Origin: Chryseobacterium scophthalmum
Lineage (GTDB): Bacteria > Bacteroidota > Bacteroidia > Flavobacteriales > Weeksellaceae
Assembly (NCBI RefSeq): GCF_900143185.1
Contig: NZ_FSRQ01000007.1
Location: 1 to 53,547 of the forward strand
Length of the DNA stretch: 53,547 nt
Direction of reading: 5' to 3'
A program made the translations under genes and the position numbers. Each line of letters begins with the position of its first letter. The first letter of the stretch is position 1. Below the pieces are notes generated by a model. The model searched no databases and was not told the DNA's origin. It saw only the letters and a program-made list of their open reading frames with translations. This document shows positions 37,961 to 46,581 of the stretch, piece after piece.

Positions 37961-39541
37961 ATGAAAACAGAAATGCTTCAAAAAATTATTGAGGAGGACA
38001 TGCTTTCTCAACATTCTAAAGATAAGCTAAAAGATTTGCATGAAAATATTTCACAAAAAGAATTCTCAGATATTCTGGATGCTGAAGGGAACCAATATAT
38101 AAATTTTGTACAAGAAGGAGGTGGTGTTTGGGGGGTTGCATTGGTAGGCTATCTTTATGCATTAGAAATTTTCGGAATTCGGTTTCTAAGAATTGCAGGA
38201 ACAAGTGCAGGTGCAATTAACACGATGTTGATTGCTGCTTTGGGTGATAGAAGCAAAAATAAAAGTAATCAAATAAAAAAAATATTATTTAACTGGAAAT
38301 TTATCGATTTTATGGATGGTAAATCTATTGTTAGACAAATGGCCAGTCGTATTTTAAAAAGTAAAAATTATGTACAAAAAATAAGCTTTTCTTTTCTTTT
38401 ACTAGCTTTTATAATAATAATTTTCCCTTTTCTTATTCTTTTCTTTAAAATAAATGCTTGGCTATATCTTATTCCATTTCTTTTATTATCTCTATCATTT
38501 CTTACAGTCTATCATTATTACAATCTTTTTAAAGTAAACAATGTAGGTCTTAATCCTGGTACGGCTTTCGAAAAAAAATTACAAGATGCGCTGGATAGTT
38601 TCAATATTAAAAGTGTAAGTGATTTAAATAAGGAGTACAATAAAAAAGGAAGGGCGCTCAACTTAAATTACCGTTATGGTAACGAAGATCAGTATTATAA
38701 TATTGCTTTAAAAAATATTAAAAGTATCTACGACAATCAAATGGCAAACTTGAGTATATCAAAATTTAAGTTTTTTTTAGAATCTGCTCAAAACAATCAT
38801 ATTTACAAAGAAAACCCATTCACATTGCTCCGTTCAGATTATACTATTATAACAACTGACATTAATTCAAAAATAAAAATTGAATTACCTAAAATGGCAA
38901 ACCTGTACTGGACCAAGGAAGAGCTTTCACAAATTAGTCCTGCAAAATTTGTCCGCGCATCCATGTCTGTTCCGTTCTTTTTTGAACCTATGATTAAGAA
39001 AATTGATACCTCCAAAGATTCTATTGTTCAAGCCTGGAAATTTTGGCTGAATGCAGATCCTGCCAATGTCTTTGAAGAAGGGATTTTTGTAGATGGTGGT
39101 AGTATCTCAAATTTCCCTATCGATATCTTTCATGAAAATGATATTTTTTATCCAAGAATTCCTGTTTTTGGTGTACGACTTATTAATAAAGCTGAAATTG
39201 GTGAAGCCAGAGGCTCAGGAAGTAAAGTAATACTGAAAAGCCCAATAAGTTTTGTAGGAAATATTTTTGATACCTTAAAAGGATTCAATGATAAGGCATT
39301 CTTAAACAAATATACTTTTTATAGTAGCCACAGCATTCAGTTTGTAGATTGTAGCCCTAGTAATTGGCTTAATTTTTTTATGGAAGACAAAGAAAAAAAA
39401 GAACTTTTCAATAAAGGATTTTTAGCCGGGCTTGAGTTTTTAGAAAAATTTGACTGGGAAAAATATAAATATGAAAGAATGTTAGTTGCTTTAAAAGAAA
39501 AAAATATTTTGCTACAAGAGACAAAACCCGATATGGGATAA
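37961..39541 (+). CDS. patatin-like phospholipase with an internal membrane hairpin
   Basis: The 526-residue patatin-fold lipid hydrolase begins with the oxyanion loop GGGVWGVA (53-60) and the nucleophile GTSAG with Ser82. The catalytic Asp is D378 in VDGG. Between these two halves lie two strongly hydrophobic segments (about 142-163 and 165-186). These are absent from ordinary patatins, so the protein is probably membrane-anchored by a hairpin inserted in the fold. No signal peptide is present. No immunity-like or secretion gene is adjacent. A 495-bp gene-free stretch follows. Confidence 0.85.
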   Translation: MKTEMLQKIIEEDMLSQHSKDKLKDLHENISQKEFSDILDAEGNQYINFVQEGGGVWGVALVGYLYALEIFGIRFLRIAGTSAGAINTMLIAALGDRSKNKSNQIKKILFNWKFIDFMDGKSIVRQMASRILKSKNYVQKISFSFLLLAFIIIIFPFLILFFKINAWLYLIPFLLLSLSFLTVYHYYNLFKVNNVGLNPGTAFEKKLQDALDSFNIKSVSDLNKEYNKKGRALNLNYRYGNEDQYYNIALKNIKSIYDNQMANLSISKFKFFLESAQNNHIYKENPFTLLRSDYTIITTDINSKIKIELPKMANLYWTKEELSQISPAKFVRASMSVPFFFEPMIKKIDTSKDSIVQAWKFWLNADPANVFEEGIFVDGGSISNFPIDIFHENDIFYPRIPVFGVRLINKAEIGEARGSGSKVILKSPISFVGNIFDTLKGFNDKAFLNKYTFYSSHSIQFVDCSPSNWLNFFMEDKEKKELFNKGFLAGLEFLEKFDWEKYKYERMLVALKEKNILLQETKPDMG

Positions 39542-40035
39542 AACTTAAATATCCAAGAATATTTTTTAATTATTTAAATTTTCAAAGTGGTAGCAATTTT
39601 AAAAATTTATTTCTATGATTTTTAAATGAAACAAAAAAAAGAAATAGTTTGAAATAAATTTCATCCAAAAAAAAATTCTTATATGGAAATAGAATGTTGT
39701 ATCTGAACTTTATAGATCATTATATTTGCTCTTTAACAAAACTAATAAAGTTATAAAAAAGATTTTTTTATAATAAAAGCATGTAACGAAAAAATCAAAA
39801 ATTTACTTTTAGAAAGATTTTATTCCATCTTACCAAATTTATTTTAATATGCTCATAATTTGGTTAAGCTTTATGATGTTAAGCTAGTAAAATTTATTAA
39901 ACTAATAAAAACTGAAAAGCCTGTAATTGATAAAAAATTGCTTTTGCTTATCCATATCTAAAAAAATATGAGAAAAAATTCATAAAAATATTTAGAATTC
40001 TGAAATTCTAAATATCAATAATTAAAAACAATTAT
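39542..40035. other. gene-free AT-rich stretch
   Basis: No open frame or repeat match is seen in these 494 bp. The only structure is a perfect 12-bp inverted repeat, ATATTTAGAATT (39988-39999) and AATTCTAAATAT (40004-40015), ending 20 bp before the next gene. It could be an operator or a leader hairpin. Confidence 0.5.
39988..40015. promoter_or_regulatory. 12-bp inverted repeat before the 40036 gene
   Basis: Perfect arms ATATTTAGAATT / AATTCTAAATAT are separated by four bases (CTGA), immediately upstream of the start codon at 40036. There is no T-run, so an operator or mRNA leader hairpin is more likely than a terminator. Confidence 0.4.
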
Positions 40036-40812
40036 ATGAAATCGGAAAAATGGTTTGAAACTAAAAAAGAAGCTGAAATAGATTCTGAAGGTAAAATAGT
40101 AGTTAAGAAAATAACACTTGAAAGGCAAAAAGACTTTGAAAAGAGAGAATTCATAGACTATGCAATTAAAATAATCGGAGTATTTTCTATTGGTATCCCT
40201 TTAGTTTTGTTTTTTTTTAATCAAAAATTAGAAAAAGATAAACAAATCAGAAATAAGCAACTGGAAACTTATACTTCTACAATGACAGACCTGCATAAAT
40301 TTTCATATATCAATCCATTTGTACAAGATTATGAAAAAGAAGCATCGAAAGTCTTAAATGAAGTTTATCCTAAGGTTTTAATTCTAAATGACAAAAATGT
40401 TATTAAAGAATTTGAAAATTTAAATGAATATATTGAGTTTTGTATTCAAAACAATAGTTTTTTAATAAAATGTGATAAAATAAACATTTCAATTATTCAT
40501 TATCTTCCCCAAAAAAATTATATAGACAAAAACGATGACTACAATTATTTGAATTATCAGAAAAAAAACCTCAGTGATTTCAGAAAATCTCAAAACCATC
40601 TTATAATAAAACAATTAAATCGTATCGACATTATTGTTGATAGTTTGAAAAATAATTTAAATACCCTTGATAACAAGAAAAAAGCACAATTAATTCCCTA
40701 CAGAGGACCAAATTTTTATAAAACAGATTTTATGAATGAATATCAAGATTACACTAAAGAACAAATAAAAAAAATTAATGAAGAAATTAAAAATACTTTG
40801 GATCTCAATTAA
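40036..40812 (+). CDS. hypothetical membrane protein
   Basis: The 258-residue protein has a charged N-terminus (KKITLERQKDFEKREF). One membrane helix follows (about 43-62, YAIKIIGVFSIGIPLVLFFF), then about 195 residues of Lys/Asn-rich, mostly helical sequence. No family is recognised. With the long gene-free stretches on both sides it resembles an accessory gene. It could act with the neighbouring patatin, but nothing in the sequence shows this. Confidence 0.6.
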   Translation: MKSEKWFETKKEAEIDSEGKIVVKKITLERQKDFEKREFIDYAIKIIGVFSIGIPLVLFFFNQKLEKDKQIRNKQLETYTSTMTDLHKFSYINPFVQDYEKEASKVLNEVYPKVLILNDKNVIKEFENLNEYIEFCIQNNSFLIKCDKINISIIHYLPQKNYIDKNDDYNYLNYQKKNLSDFRKSQNHLIIKQLNRIDIIVDSLKNNLNTLDNKKKAQLIPYRGPNFYKTDFMNEYQDYTKEQIKKINEEIKNTLDLN

Positions 40813-40998
40813 CTTTAAAATATTTTATAAATCGAATAAATAGTTTTTCATAAATAGAAATTATTTACTTGAAGTACAAATAATAAATTAAGAGACTTCC
40901 ATCCATCAGAATAACAGATTAGTAAGCTTTTATGTGTGTCGTTCCGAATGAAATAAAGCTAAATGATAAATTTCTAAAATTACTAGCTTTTTCACGTT

Positions 40999-41550
40999 CT
41001 ACCCTTTCCTCCACATCGGATCATGCTTTAAGATCGCCTCATTCACAATGCAATCTTCTGCGTGCGCACCTTTTATAAAACCAATGCTCATTAAAAACTC
41101 ATTTACAATTTCGCCGCCTGTAAATTTGAAAGTTTTTTTAAACAGTTTCATCCATTCCTGTAAAGTTTTGGGATGATGATGTTCCAGCCATTTCTCAAAA
41201 GAACCGAATTCTTTTTGAAGCTCTATGATCGTTTTTGCATTTTCAATGGCAGCATTTACCTTTAGTTTATTTCTGATAATTCCGGGATCACTTAATAACC
41301 TTTCACGGTCTTCTTCACTATAAGCGGCAATTTTTTCGATATTAAAATTATCATACGCTTTCCTGAAACCTTCTTCTTTCTTTAAAATAGTTTCCCAGCT
41401 CAATCCTGCCTGATTGATCTCCATAATCAACCTTCCAAACAATTCATTATCATCATGAATCGGAAATCCGTAATGATTGTCGTGATATTTTTTGTGCAAC
41501 TCTTTTCTGCTTTCAGGCTGCATTCTTTCGACTGCTGAACAATAACTCAT
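40999..41550 (-). CDS. tag: DNA-3-methyladenine glycosylase I
   Basis: Tag removes 3-methyladenine from alkylated DNA in base excision repair. The 183-residue protein matches the family. Zinc-site residues are Cys4, His23 (in YHDNHYG), His163 and Cys167 (GAHAEDC). The catalytic-pocket Glu44 is in MEINQAGLSW. The length is close to the E. coli enzyme. It is followed by no obvious partner. A hairpin between it and the oxidoreductase gene belongs to the latter, so it is probably transcribed alone. Confidence 0.93.
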   Translation of the reverse strand: MSYCSAVERMQPESRKELHKKYHDNHYGFPIHDDNELFGRLIMEINQAGLSWETILKKEEGFRKAYDNFNIEKIAAYSEEDRERLLSDPGIIRNKLKVNAAIENAKTIIELQKEFGSFEKWLEHHHPKTLQEWMKLFKKTFKFTGGEIVNEFLMSIGFIKGAHAEDCIVNEAILKHDPMWRKG

Positions 41551-41581
41551 GAAAATAAATTTTGTATAAAGTTAATATAAA

Positions 41582-41605
41582 CTGCTGACAAGTGTTTGTC
41601 AGCAG
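41582..41605 (-). terminator. terminator of the NAD(P)H oxidoreductase gene
   Basis: CTGCTGACAA pairs perfectly with TTGTCAGCAG across a 4-nt loop, followed on the minus strand by TTTATATT. It lies 24 bp after the stop codon at 41629. Confidence 0.75.
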
Positions 41606-41628
41606 CAGCATTTATTTAGAAAAACATT

Positions 41629-42159
41629 TTACAGATGATCTATAAAATCAAGATATTGAGGAACACTTTTTTCTATCCATTCCGGAGAAGGATTATGTTC
41701 CATTCCGTAATAAACAAAAGGGTCTTTGTAATCTGCTTTTATATATTCAAAGCTGAGTTCGAAAGGTCTTGTTAATTCTTTCATCGTGTATTTATATTTT
41801 CCGGAAGCACTAAAGCCTTCATCATCAATTCCTGTTGAAATTGCCAAAGCAATCTTTTTTCCGCCTACTTTAAATCCGCTTTTACTTCCATAAGCCCAAC
41901 CGTGCAAAAGAACTTCATCCAACCATTTTTTCAATAAAGGCGGACTGCTAAACCAATAAAACGGAAACTGAAAAATAATTTTATCATAAGCTTCAATCAA
42001 TTCTTGTTCTTTTTTAACATCAATATTTTCATCAGGATAACTTTCGTACAGTTGATGAACCGTATATTTTTCGGGAAACTTCTTCAATTCTTTCACCCAT
42101 CTTTTATTGATCAACGACTCTTCCATTTTTGGGTGAGTAACGATTACTAATGTTCTCAT
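41629..42159 (-). CDS. NAD(P)H-dependent flavodoxin-fold oxidoreductase
   Basis: The 176-residue cytoplasmic FMN-dependent quinone reductase-type protein (MdaB/KefF family) has VIVTHPKMEESLINKRW at the N-terminus. The core motif IIFQFPFYWFSSPPLLKKWLDEVLLHGWAYG (about 64-94) follows. A catalytic-type Gly-rich GGKKIALAISTG comes next. It is divergent from an HxlR regulator with a symmetric operator between, the usual arrangement for HxlR/quinone-reductase pairs that respond to reactive electrophiles. Confidence 0.9.
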   Translation of the reverse strand: MRTLVIVTHPKMEESLINKRWVKELKKFPEKYTVHQLYESYPDENIDVKKEQELIEAYDKIIFQFPFYWFSSPPLLKKWLDEVLLHGWAYGSKSGFKVGGKKIALAISTGIDDEGFSASGKYKYTMKELTRPFELSFEYIKADYKDPFVYYGMEHNPSPEWIEKSVPQYLDFIDHL

Positions 42160-42177
42160 ATTTTTAAATTTCTTTTA

Positions 42178-42185
42178 CAAAAATA
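42178..42185 (-). promoter_or_regulatory. -7 box of the oxidoreductase gene
   Basis: The minus strand reads TATTTTTG, 18 bp before the ATG at 42159. The operator half-site at 42195-42205 lies just upstream of it, in the spacer, where a repressor could block it. Confidence 0.5.
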
Positions 42186-42194
42186 ATAGGTGTA

Positions 42195-42248
42195 ACTTAC
42201 ATTTTGTACATTAGCAACCCATTGTATGGTACTATAAAAAATGTAAGT
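42195..42248. promoter_or_regulatory. HxlR-type operator between divergent genes
   Basis: ACTTACATTTT (42195-42205) and AAAATGTAAGT (42238-42248) are perfect 11-bp inverted repeats, 43 bp centre to centre, flanking both promoters. The second copy ends two bases before the start codon of the regulator, consistent with autoregulation. Confidence 0.6.
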
Positions 42249-42249
42249 A

Positions 42250-42606
42250 ATGACTAAAATAAAGGAAACTTCAACCAATTTTGCGAATAAAAAAGCACTC
42301 ATCGATGAATGTCCGGAGCTTTATGCCTCAAAATTAATTGGCGGACAATGGTCACTTGCCATCTGCTGTTATCTGATCAACGGAAAACTGAGATTCGGAG
42401 AACTCAGAAAGATCCTCGGAAATATTACAGAACGTATGCTTACGCTTCAGCTTCGAAGACTTGAAGAAGATAAAATTATCACAAGAACAGTTTATGCAGA
42501 AGTTCCGCCAAGAGTGGAATATGAATTAACAGAAATTGGTTATCAGCTAAAACCCGTTATCGAAGAATTAGAAAAATGGGGAATTATGCACAAGCAAAGT
42601 ATTTAA
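42250..42606 (+). CDS. HxlR family transcriptional regulator
   Basis: The 118-residue winged-helix regulator has the conserved HxlR sequence CPELYASKLIGGQWSLAICCYLINGKLRFGEL (about 18-49). It also has ITERMLTLQLRRLEEDKIITRTVYAEVPPRVEYELTEIG (about 58-96). The N-terminal Cys of the family (Cys18), which can sense oxidants or aldehydes, is present. It probably controls the divergent oxidoreductase and itself through the 11-bp inverted repeats between them. Confidence 0.9.
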   Translation: MTKIKETSTNFANKKALIDECPELYASKLIGGQWSLAICCYLINGKLRFGELRKILGNITERMLTLQLRRLEEDKIITRTVYAEVPPRVEYELTEIGYQLKPVIEELEKWGIMHKQSI

Positions 42607-42628
42607 ACTTAAGATCTTTATAGAAGTT

Positions 42629-43528
42629 TTAAACCGCTCGTTCCGGCTTTAAACGAAAAATTTCTTTTGCATTAAAAATAATAACGGCTAAAAATATAAT
42701 TGCATAAGACAGAATCTGCAACCCTCCAAGAGCCTCGTGATAAACAGCTCCTGCTAAAACAAAGGCAATAATAGGATTGATATTGAGAATCATTCCGACT
42801 TTTGATGAGGCAATTCCTGATAACGCATATAAATTCAGCAATAATGGGACAATTGTGTACATTACTGCAATGATTTCAATATAGAAATAGAATTTAAATT
42901 CTGTAGGAACCGTTCCTGAATACGACGGAAAAAACGGCAATAAGATCAATGCCGCCAAGATCATATGGAAATTAAGAATCAGAAACTTATCAAACTTAGA
43001 ATTTACACTCTGAATAATTAAATAACATGCATAAGTAGAACCAATTAAACTACTGTAAACCATATCAATAAGATTGGAATACGACAACAAAACACATCCT
43101 ACTCCACTTAAAACTACCGAGATCCATTGTAATTTTGTCAGCTTTTCCCGAAGAATAAAAAAAGCAAGAATCGTTGTAATTATCGGACATACAAGATAGG
43201 CGACAGACGTTGCTCTCACACTGATATGATTCATCACATAGATAAACGAAAACCAATTTCCGGTAAGTAAAATACTGCTTAAAACATTTAATCCTACTAT
43301 TTTATATTTACTGTCCTTTGAAATACTTTTAAAATATTTTAAATTTTCTTTAAACTTAGCTCTTCTAAAAAGTACCGTTACCACAGACATAATCAATGCA
43401 CAGCTGAAAACTCTGTAAAAAAGGATGTCTAAAGAAGCATACGAATGCAGCGGTCTTAAAACCAGACTGAATGTTCCCCAAGTAGCGAATGCGAAAATGG
43501 CGGCTAAATAATATTTTAGATTCTTCAA
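42629..43528 (-). CDS. EamA family transporter (RarD-like)
   Basis: This 299-residue inner-membrane drug/metabolite transporter has about ten membrane helices in two EamA halves (about 8-145 and 155-292). FYRVFSCALIMSVVTVLF and SILLTGNWFSFIYVMNHISVRATSVAYLVCPIITTILAFFILREKL are typical of RarD/YedZ-like members. The substrate cannot be read from the sequence. A -7 box TATCTTTG lies at 43571-43564. Confidence 0.88.
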   Translation of the reverse strand: MKNLKYYLAAIFAFATWGTFSLVLRPLHSYASLDILFYRVFSCALIMSVVTVLFRRAKFKENLKYFKSISKDSKYKIVGLNVLSSILLTGNWFSFIYVMNHISVRATSVAYLVCPIITTILAFFILREKLTKLQWISVVLSGVGCVLLSYSNLIDMVYSSLIGSTYACYLIIQSVNSKFDKFLILNFHMILAALILLPFFPSYSGTVPTEFKFYFYIEIIAVMYTIVPLLLNLYALSGIASSKVGMILNINPIIAFVLAGAVYHEALGGLQILSYAIIFLAVIIFNAKEIFRLKPERAV

Positions 43529-43563
43529 TTGAAGTAAAAGTATTTTATTGCTTTAAATAGAGA

Positions 43564-43571
43564 CAAAGATA
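43564..43571 (-). promoter_or_regulatory. -7 box of the EamA gene
   Basis: The minus strand reads TATCTTTG, an exact match, 35 bp before the start codon. Confidence 0.5.
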
Positions 43572-43623
43572 AGAATAAGGAAGCTGTGATTATAGAATAA
43601 CTTTAGTACACGACATATTTTTC

Positions 43624-43764
43624 AACACAAAAGAGTCAAAAGATTTTATACAGAAATAAGTTGTTCAAAAACTAGCAAAAAAACAATAAATGAAAATTTT
43701 ACATTTTAGAAACTTTTGAATCTCTCTTTTTTCAATCATTTCTTTTGATTCTTTTGCGGTAAAA
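43624..43764. repeat. interspersed repeat family 2, copy 2
   Basis: It starts ACACAAAAGAGTCAAAAGAT and ends TTTTTTCAATCATTTCTTTT, then GATTCTTTTGCGGTAAAA. It matches copy 1 (15112-15246) along its length. The ends are inverted copies of each other (AAAAGAGTCAAAAGA / TCTTTTGATTCTTTT), more clearly than in copy 1. It lies between the divergent EamA and DoxD-linked genes. Confidence 0.7.
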
Positions 43765-43799
43765 TACAATAATTGCAGCCCTTTTAATTTTGAAAACCG

Positions 43800-43807
43800 T
43801 AGTTTTG
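43800..43807 (+). promoter_or_regulatory. -7 box abutting the 43813 gene
   Basis: TAGTTTTG is an exact match, only five bases before the ATG at 43813. This implies a leaderless message, or a start at a later Met (43858). Confidence 0.5.
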
Positions 43808-43812
43808 TAGAG

Positions 43813-44190
43813 ATGTCAAATATAAAACTTCACATAAAATTCTACCGAGCAATAGTAATGATGCTTGTTGTAGCGTTTTCTTTATCTCCGTGTTCATTAA
43901 AGAGAGATGTATTGGAGGTTTTTGACATTCAGCACATCGGTACTCTCAACAAAGTAAAAACAACGGCACCATCATTTTCTGCTTGCGAGAGTTTTAATTC
44001 TTCTTCGAAAGTTTCCGTTTCAAAATCTGATTTTAAATTTAAAGGAATTGCATTTTCAGATTTTTTAAAATCGGATAATTTAAATTTTGAAAAGCCAGCT
44101 TTTTCTCAAAAAAATTATTCCGGAAACACTTCAGGAAACAGTCCTCCAAAGTATATTTTATTTAAAAGATTGAAACTGGATATGGCTTAG
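43813..44190 (+). CDS. hypothetical protein upstream of DoxD-like gene
   Basis: The 125-residue protein has an uncharged N-terminal hydrophobic stretch (about 14-28, IVMMLVVAFSLSPCS). It is then Ser/Lys/Phe-rich (KTTAPSFSACESFNSSSKV...). I do not recognise a family. If the start is Met16 (43858), the hydrophobic stretch becomes a signal peptide. It is followed by the DoxD-like gene after 48 bp, so the two may be cotranscribed. Confidence 0.55.
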   Translation: MSNIKLHIKFYRAIVMMLVVAFSLSPCSLKRDVLEVFDIQHIGTLNKVKTTAPSFSACESFNSSSKVSVSKSDFKFKGIAFSDFLKSDNLNFEKPAFSQKNYSGNTSGNSPPKYILFKRLKLDMA

Positions 44191-44238
44191 AATAATTTCT
44201 AAATCATTTTTCACAATCAATTTTTAAAATAAACTTTA

Positions 44239-45255
44239 ATGACAAAAAATATGACCAATCAGCCTACTGATATGGCTGGTTTATATACATTATCAATCCG
44301 CCTTGTAATTGGCTGGACCTACTTTTCAGCTTTCTGGCGCAGACTTATTCTCGAAAACAAACTCATTCCCGATGAAGCCGGATATATCGGCGAAAAATTC
44401 AACCATTTTTTACCGAATGCTTTAGGAATAAAACCCATAATTGAATATCTGGTTACTCATCCTGATGCGCTGCAAACCTCAATGGTCAGCTTTACCATCA
44501 TTGAAGCTATTGTAGGATTATTTATTATTTTGGGACTGTTCACAAGATTGATGGCTGCAGGAGTTTTTGCTTTAGCAATGGGAATTTTATTAGGTTCGGG
44601 ATGGATAGGAACGACCTGTTTAGACGAATGGCAAATAGGCGTTTTGGGAATCGCTTGCGGTTTTACGCTTTTTCTTACAGGTAGCGGAACTTATTCTTTA
44701 GACCAATATTTTAAAAATAAAGAATATCGTTTTACTCAGAAAAAATGGTTTCATTATGTAGGTTCTGGGATTTTACCGATTAGAAATCTAAAACGTTTTG
44801 TACTTGTAGGTTCACTGCTTATTTTTGGATTGACGTTATACACCAATCAATATTTTCATGGTGGTATTTTTGGAACTCTGCATAATAAATCGGTGAAACC
44901 AAAGGTTGAAATTTCCAATATAAAAATGAATCTGTCGCAGGTAAAATTTGAGATTTACAGAACAGAAGGTGTCGATGTTTATGGTTCTTTTCTTATTGGA
45001 ATTGATTTGTTAAATGAGCAAGGAGAAGTCATTCAATCCATGAATGGAGCTGAACTTTCAAAATTTTCTAAAGAAAAAATTCATAATCATTATGTGGCGA
45101 AAGTAAAGCCCGGAAAGCACAGTTTAATTATTCCTTTAGGTTCAAAAGCTGATTTAACGATTGATTTGAAAGATAATTCTTCTTCATCCGAAAAAATTTC
45201 ATTGATAAAATTAACTGACATCAGCGGTGCGGAATGGATTGCGAAAATCAAATAA
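44239..45255 (+). CDS. DoxX/TQO small subunit DoxD-like membrane protein
   Basis: The 338-residue protein has an N-terminal DoxD/DoxX domain with four membrane helices (about 15-155): LSIRLVIGWTYFSAFWRRLILE, then FTIIEAIVGLFIILGLFTRLMAAGVFALAMGILLG. One more helix follows (about 190-208), and then a periplasmic beta-rich domain resembling DoxA (VKFEIYRTEGVDVYGSFLIGIDLL...). The family includes subunits of thiosulfate:quinone oxidoreductase. In Bacteroidota such fusions may do other redox work at the membrane. A perfect hairpin follows the stop. Confidence 0.8.
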   Translation: MTKNMTNQPTDMAGLYTLSIRLVIGWTYFSAFWRRLILENKLIPDEAGYIGEKFNHFLPNALGIKPIIEYLVTHPDALQTSMVSFTIIEAIVGLFIILGLFTRLMAAGVFALAMGILLGSGWIGTTCLDEWQIGVLGIACGFTLFLTGSGTYSLDQYFKNKEYRFTQKKWFHYVGSGILPIRNLKRFVLVGSLLIFGLTLYTNQYFHGGIFGTLHNKSVKPKVEISNIKMNLSQVKFEIYRTEGVDVYGSFLIGIDLLNEQGEVIQSMNGAELSKFSKEKIHNHYVAKVKPGKHSLIIPLGSKADLTIDLKDNSSSSEKISLIKLTDISGAEWIAKIK

Positions 45256-45262
45256 ATTTAAA

Positions 45263-45311
45263 TTAATATTTTATCATATTCACTGATTTTCTGAATATGA
45301 TAAAATATTAA
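45263..45311. terminator. 20-bp perfect inverted repeat after the DoxD-like gene
   Basis: TTAATATTTTATCATATTCA (45263-45282) and TGAATATGATAAAATATTAA (45292-45311) are exact complements around a 9-nt loop. There is no long T-run, but the stem starts 7 bp after the stop codon. Confidence 0.7.
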
Positions 45312-45369
45312 TATCTGGAAAAGGTTTTATTTTGTAAATTTAAACTAATAACAAATTCAAAACTACCTC

Positions 45370-45879
45370 ATGAAAAACTCAATTCTTCTAATTTTCATGC
45401 TTACATTCTTAAGTTTCGGAAACTTTGCAAAAGCCCAGAAAATATCCGATGGCGAAACTGCAGACGTTAACGGAATGAAAGTAAGCTTCAACATCCTTAA
45501 TAAAGAAAGCATCCAAGTCGGAGGAAAAAACTTCGACCGCTACAAAGTATCGGCTTCGGTAAAAAATACGTCAGATAAATCTTACAATATCCGACTTACC
45601 TCTTACCCACAAATTGTAATGGACACCGGCATTGTAGAGCTCGATTGTGTAAATGCTACCGGAGCAAAACTAACATCGAAAAAGATTCAGCTAAAAATGA
45701 AAACTCAGATGATCAATGTTTCGTATTCTGCTTACGACAAATCCGGAAAGTTTGTTACCAACATCTTGCCTGTTATCGGAAGTTATTATTTTGATACAGG
45801 AGATACAATTAATGATGATGCTATTTTTATTGTTCCACAGGGTGAAAAACCTGAGGTAAGTGTAAGAAGTTTGAGATAA
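45370..45879 (+). CDS. hypothetical secreted protein
   Basis: The 169-residue protein has a signal peptide (MKNSILLIFMLTFLSFGNFAKAQ). One beta-rich domain follows (KVSASVKNTSDKSYNIRLTSYPQIVMDTG...LDCVNATGAKLTSKKIQLKMKTQ). It looks like an immunoglobulin-like periplasmic or surface domain; no family is recognised. The next gene begins 14 bp after its stop and is probably in the same operon. Confidence 0.65.
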   Translation: MKNSILLIFMLTFLSFGNFAKAQKISDGETADVNGMKVSFNILNKESIQVGGKNFDRYKVSASVKNTSDKSYNIRLTSYPQIVMDTGIVELDCVNATGAKLTSKKIQLKMKTQMINVSYSAYDKSGKFVTNILPVIGSYYFDTGDTINDDAIFIVPQGEKPEVSVRSLR

Positions 45880-45893
45880 TGTTTTGAAAAAAT

Positions 45894-46505
45894 ATGACTA
45901 AATGCTTATTTTTCTGTTTCTTAATAATCCAGTTCAATTTTTTGTTGGGCCAAAGCAATTTGGAGTATGATAAAATTTTGAAAATTGAAAATCTGAAATT
46001 CAATGACTCTGAAATCAGGGTTTATAAAGATTACCAAACTTCTACAGGTTTAGAGCTCTTTCGGTTTTATAAGGACAACAATGAAAACTGGAAAGCTGAA
46101 TTTTATAACACTGTAGCTTCAAAAAATAATAAAGATGAAACGATTATAAGAACAAGGAAGTCTAAATTAAATTCTCTGAAAAATTTTGAACTGATTTGGT
46201 TACAAATCCTAGACACTCAAATTATTCATCTTCCTAAATGGGAAGCTTTCCAATACAAATTAAAAACTATAAACAAGAAATATCAGATTGAAGATGGCGA
46301 ACTTTTATCATCATCGTCTAATATTGCCGTTCTTGACGGAGTATCTTTTTATGTGAAAATTAAAGTTGGAAAAAAAGAAAATGAGTTCATATATTACAAT
46401 CCTAAGTCTTATTTAGAAACATATCCTAATGTAGATGAATTGCTTTCGTTTCAAGAATTACTGAATCTTATTAGTAATGAATTTAATATTTTTATAAAAA
46501 AATAA
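45894..46505 (+). CDS. hypothetical secreted protein
   Basis: The 203-residue protein has a signal peptide (MTKCLFFCFLIIQFNFLLGQ). The mature sequence is charged and mixed alpha/beta (NLKFNDSEIRVYKDYQTSTG, YVKIKVGKKENEFIYYNP). No family is recognised. It lies 14 bp after the preceding secreted-protein gene and is followed by a strong bidirectional terminator. Confidence 0.65.
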   Translation: MTKCLFFCFLIIQFNFLLGQSNLEYDKILKIENLKFNDSEIRVYKDYQTSTGLELFRFYKDNNENWKAEFYNTVASKNNKDETIIRTRKSKLNSLKNFELIWLQILDTQIIHLPKWEAFQYKLKTINKKYQIEDGELLSSSSNIAVLDGVSFYVKIKVGKKENEFIYYNPKSYLETYPNVDELLSFQELLNLISNEFNIFIKK

Positions 46506-46531
46506 TTCAAACATTACACTAAGCTTACAAA

Positions 46532-46561
46532 AAAACACCTCTGAATACAGAGGTGTTTTTT
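46532..46561. terminator. bidirectional terminator
   Basis: AAAACACCTCTG pairs perfectly with CAGAGGTGTTTT across the AATA tetraloop, with A- and T-runs on both sides. It serves the rightward gene at 45894 and the leftward lipoprotein gene at 46582. Confidence 0.92.
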
Positions 46562-46581
46562 ATATAATAAATTGATATTAA

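Noticed and set aside
43771..43780. ATTGCAGCCC as a fourth copy of repeat family 1
   Set aside because: Only ten bases match; the rest of the arm and the partner arm are missing.
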